The notes under the pieces are model-generated. The model was not told the origin of the DNA and did not search any database. It was given only the letters and a program-made list of their open reading frames with translations. Position numbers and translations under genes: made by a program. From Exobacillus caeni (GTDB lineage Bacteria > Bacillota > Bacilli > Bacillales > Guptibacillaceae), in assembly GCF_005747095.1 (NCBI RefSeq), contig NZ_SWLG01000015.1, positions 1 to 64,000 of the forward strand: DNA of 64,000 nucleotides, in the 5' to 3' direction. Below, piece after piece: positions 62,964 to 64,000 of this stretch (positions are counted from its first letter, which is position 1; each line of letters begins with the position of its first letter).

Positions 62964-64000
62964 TGTGCTTCCCCTCCCATTGTCTTCATTAGTGTATGAA
63001 CGTCCTTGTCCCCTCTCCCGGACAAACATACGAGTATTGTTTCGTGTTTGTTCATCTCTTTGGCTCTCTTAAATGCTTCTGCCAGTGCATGGGCACTTTC
63101 GATAGCTGGTATAATCCCTTCTTCCTGTGAAAGGAGTGTAAGAGCATCAAGTGCTTCATCATCCGTTATGCTGACATATTCTACCCGCTTGCTATCCTTC
63201 AGATAGGAATGTTCCGGACCGATTCCTGGATAGTCAAGACCTGCCGAAATAGAATACGGTTCCTGGATTTGTCCTGCTTCGTCCTGCAGCAGGTAAGTAA
63301 GAGAACCATGGATCACACCCAGGCTCCCTTTCGTTAGTGTTGCGGCATGTTGAGGAGTATCGATTCCTTTTCCAGCCGCTTCCACACCAACGCAGGCAGA
63401 TTCATCATCCAGGAATGGATAAAAGGTTCCGATCGCATTGCTCCCTCCTCCTACACAAGCAACGATGCAATCTGGCATTTTATTTTCTCTGTTAAAGAAT
63501 TGTTCCCTTGCTTCATCCCCGATTACCCGTTGAAAGTCACGGACCATTTTAGGATAAGGATGAGGGCCTACTACCGATCCGATCAAATAAAAAGTATCTT
63601 CTACATTGGAAACCCAGTAACGGATCGCTTCATTTGTTGCGTCTTTCAGTGTCTTGCTTCCTGATTTGACAGGCACTACTTCCGCACCTAGAAGTTTCAT
63701 ACGAAATACGTTCAAAGCCTGGCGTTCAATATCCTCTTCCCCCATGAAAACTTTGCACTCGAGTCCATACCGGGCGGCAACAGTAGCTGCAGCGACACCA
63801 TGCTGGCCCGCTCCGGTCTCTGCAACGATCTTTTCTTTTCCCATCCTTTTTGCTAAAAGAGCCTGCCCGATCGCGTTATTTAACTTGTGTGCCCCAGTGT
63901 GGTTAAGGTCTTCACGTTTCAAATAAATTTTTGCCCCGTTAAGCCGTTCCGTCATTTTTTTTGCAAAGGTCAAAGGAGTTGGCCTGCCTGAAAATTCCCG
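62960..64000 (-). CDS. trpB: Tryptophan synthase beta chain (5' part beyond the window)
   Basis: 347 residues are visible and the frame is open to the right edge. The N-terminal residues, about 50, are missing. The PLP lysine is in [29 protein letters not shown] holds the active-site loop, and [13 protein letters not shown] binds the PLP phosphate. It condenses indole with serine. The window ends in an [12 protein letters not shown] segment, which is normally near residue 50 in TrpB. Confidence 0.96.
   Translation of the reverse strand, partial: REFSGRPTPLTFAKKMTERLNGAKIYLKREDLNHTGAHKLNNAIGQALLAKRMGKEKIVAETGAGQHGVAAATVAARYGLECKVFMGEEDIERQALNVFRMKLLGAEVVPVKSGSKTLKDATNEAIRYWVSNVEDTFYLIGSVVGPHPYPKMVRDFQRVIGDEAREQFFNRENKMPDCIVACVGGGSNAIGTFYPFLDDESACVGVEAAGKGIDTPQHAATLTKGSLGVIHGSLTYLLQDEAGQIQEPYSISAGLDYPGIGPEHSYLKDSKRVEYVSITDDEALDALTLLSQEEGIIPAIESAHALAEAFKRAKEMNKHETILVCLSGRGDKDVHTLMKTMGGEAH

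Overview
The window is chromosomal DNA of an endospore-forming Bacillaceae bacterium. Evidence: small spore-protein genes (csgA-like, sspM-like, YjcZ-type), sporulation genes (racA-like, ypjB), and long gene order shared with Bacillus subtilis from yppC/recU/ponA to the trp operon. The 16S rRNA fragment at the left edge looks Fictibacillus-like, but that is inferred from memory, not a search.

Layout. (1) 1-600: 5' end of a 16S rRNA gene on the minus strand with three tandem promoters. (2) 700-6640: a sulfane-sulfur island on the minus strand in two transcription units, built from rhodaneses, TusA, DsrE-like proteins and two rhodanese/persulfide-dioxygenase fusions. It resembles the B. subtilis yrkE-yrkJ cluster. 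Three promoters carry a CsoR/CstR-type palindrome in the -35/-10 spacer, but no regulator gene is visible. The sulfite-exporter gene (tauE/yrkJ type) is a wreck with an internal inversion. (3) 6.6-12.4 kb: pncB, a cold-shock gene with a structured leader, a lipoprotein and several very small membrane-peptide genes. (4) 12.4-17 kb: a complete trehalose operon (EIIA, EIIBC, treC, treR) with TreR operators and a candidate cre site. (5) 17-26 kb: accessory and spore-related small genes, a D,D-carboxypeptidase, a thioredoxin-reductase-like protein without its CxxC, yppE, racA and yppC.

(6) 26-64 kb: conserved core on the B. subtilis plan: recU-ponA (plus strand), then on the minus strand ypoC-nth-dnaD-asnS-aspB-ypmB-ypmA-(inactive MBL-fold protein)-dinG-panD-panC-panB-birA-cca-bshA-bshB1-mgsA-dapB-mazG (ypjD), a YitT protein on plus, then yugP, ypjB, ypjA, qcrCBA, ypiF, a GNAT protein, ypiB, ypiA, an amidohydrolase-like protein of unknown function, aroA, tyrA, hisC, trpA and trpB (cut by the right edge). 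Minus-strand genes listed left to right are transcribed in the opposite order, so trpB-trpA-hisC-tyrA-aroA is the usual aromatic supraoperon order.

The most unusual parts are the duplicated sulfur island with its spacer-embedded operators and inverted tauE pseudogene, the small-peptide cluster at 9.7-10.3 kb, the structured DNA upstream of pncB and cspD, and three enzyme-family members that have lost catalytic residues (20 kb, 36 kb, 57 kb). I saw no CRISPR array, prophage or intact insertion sequence.
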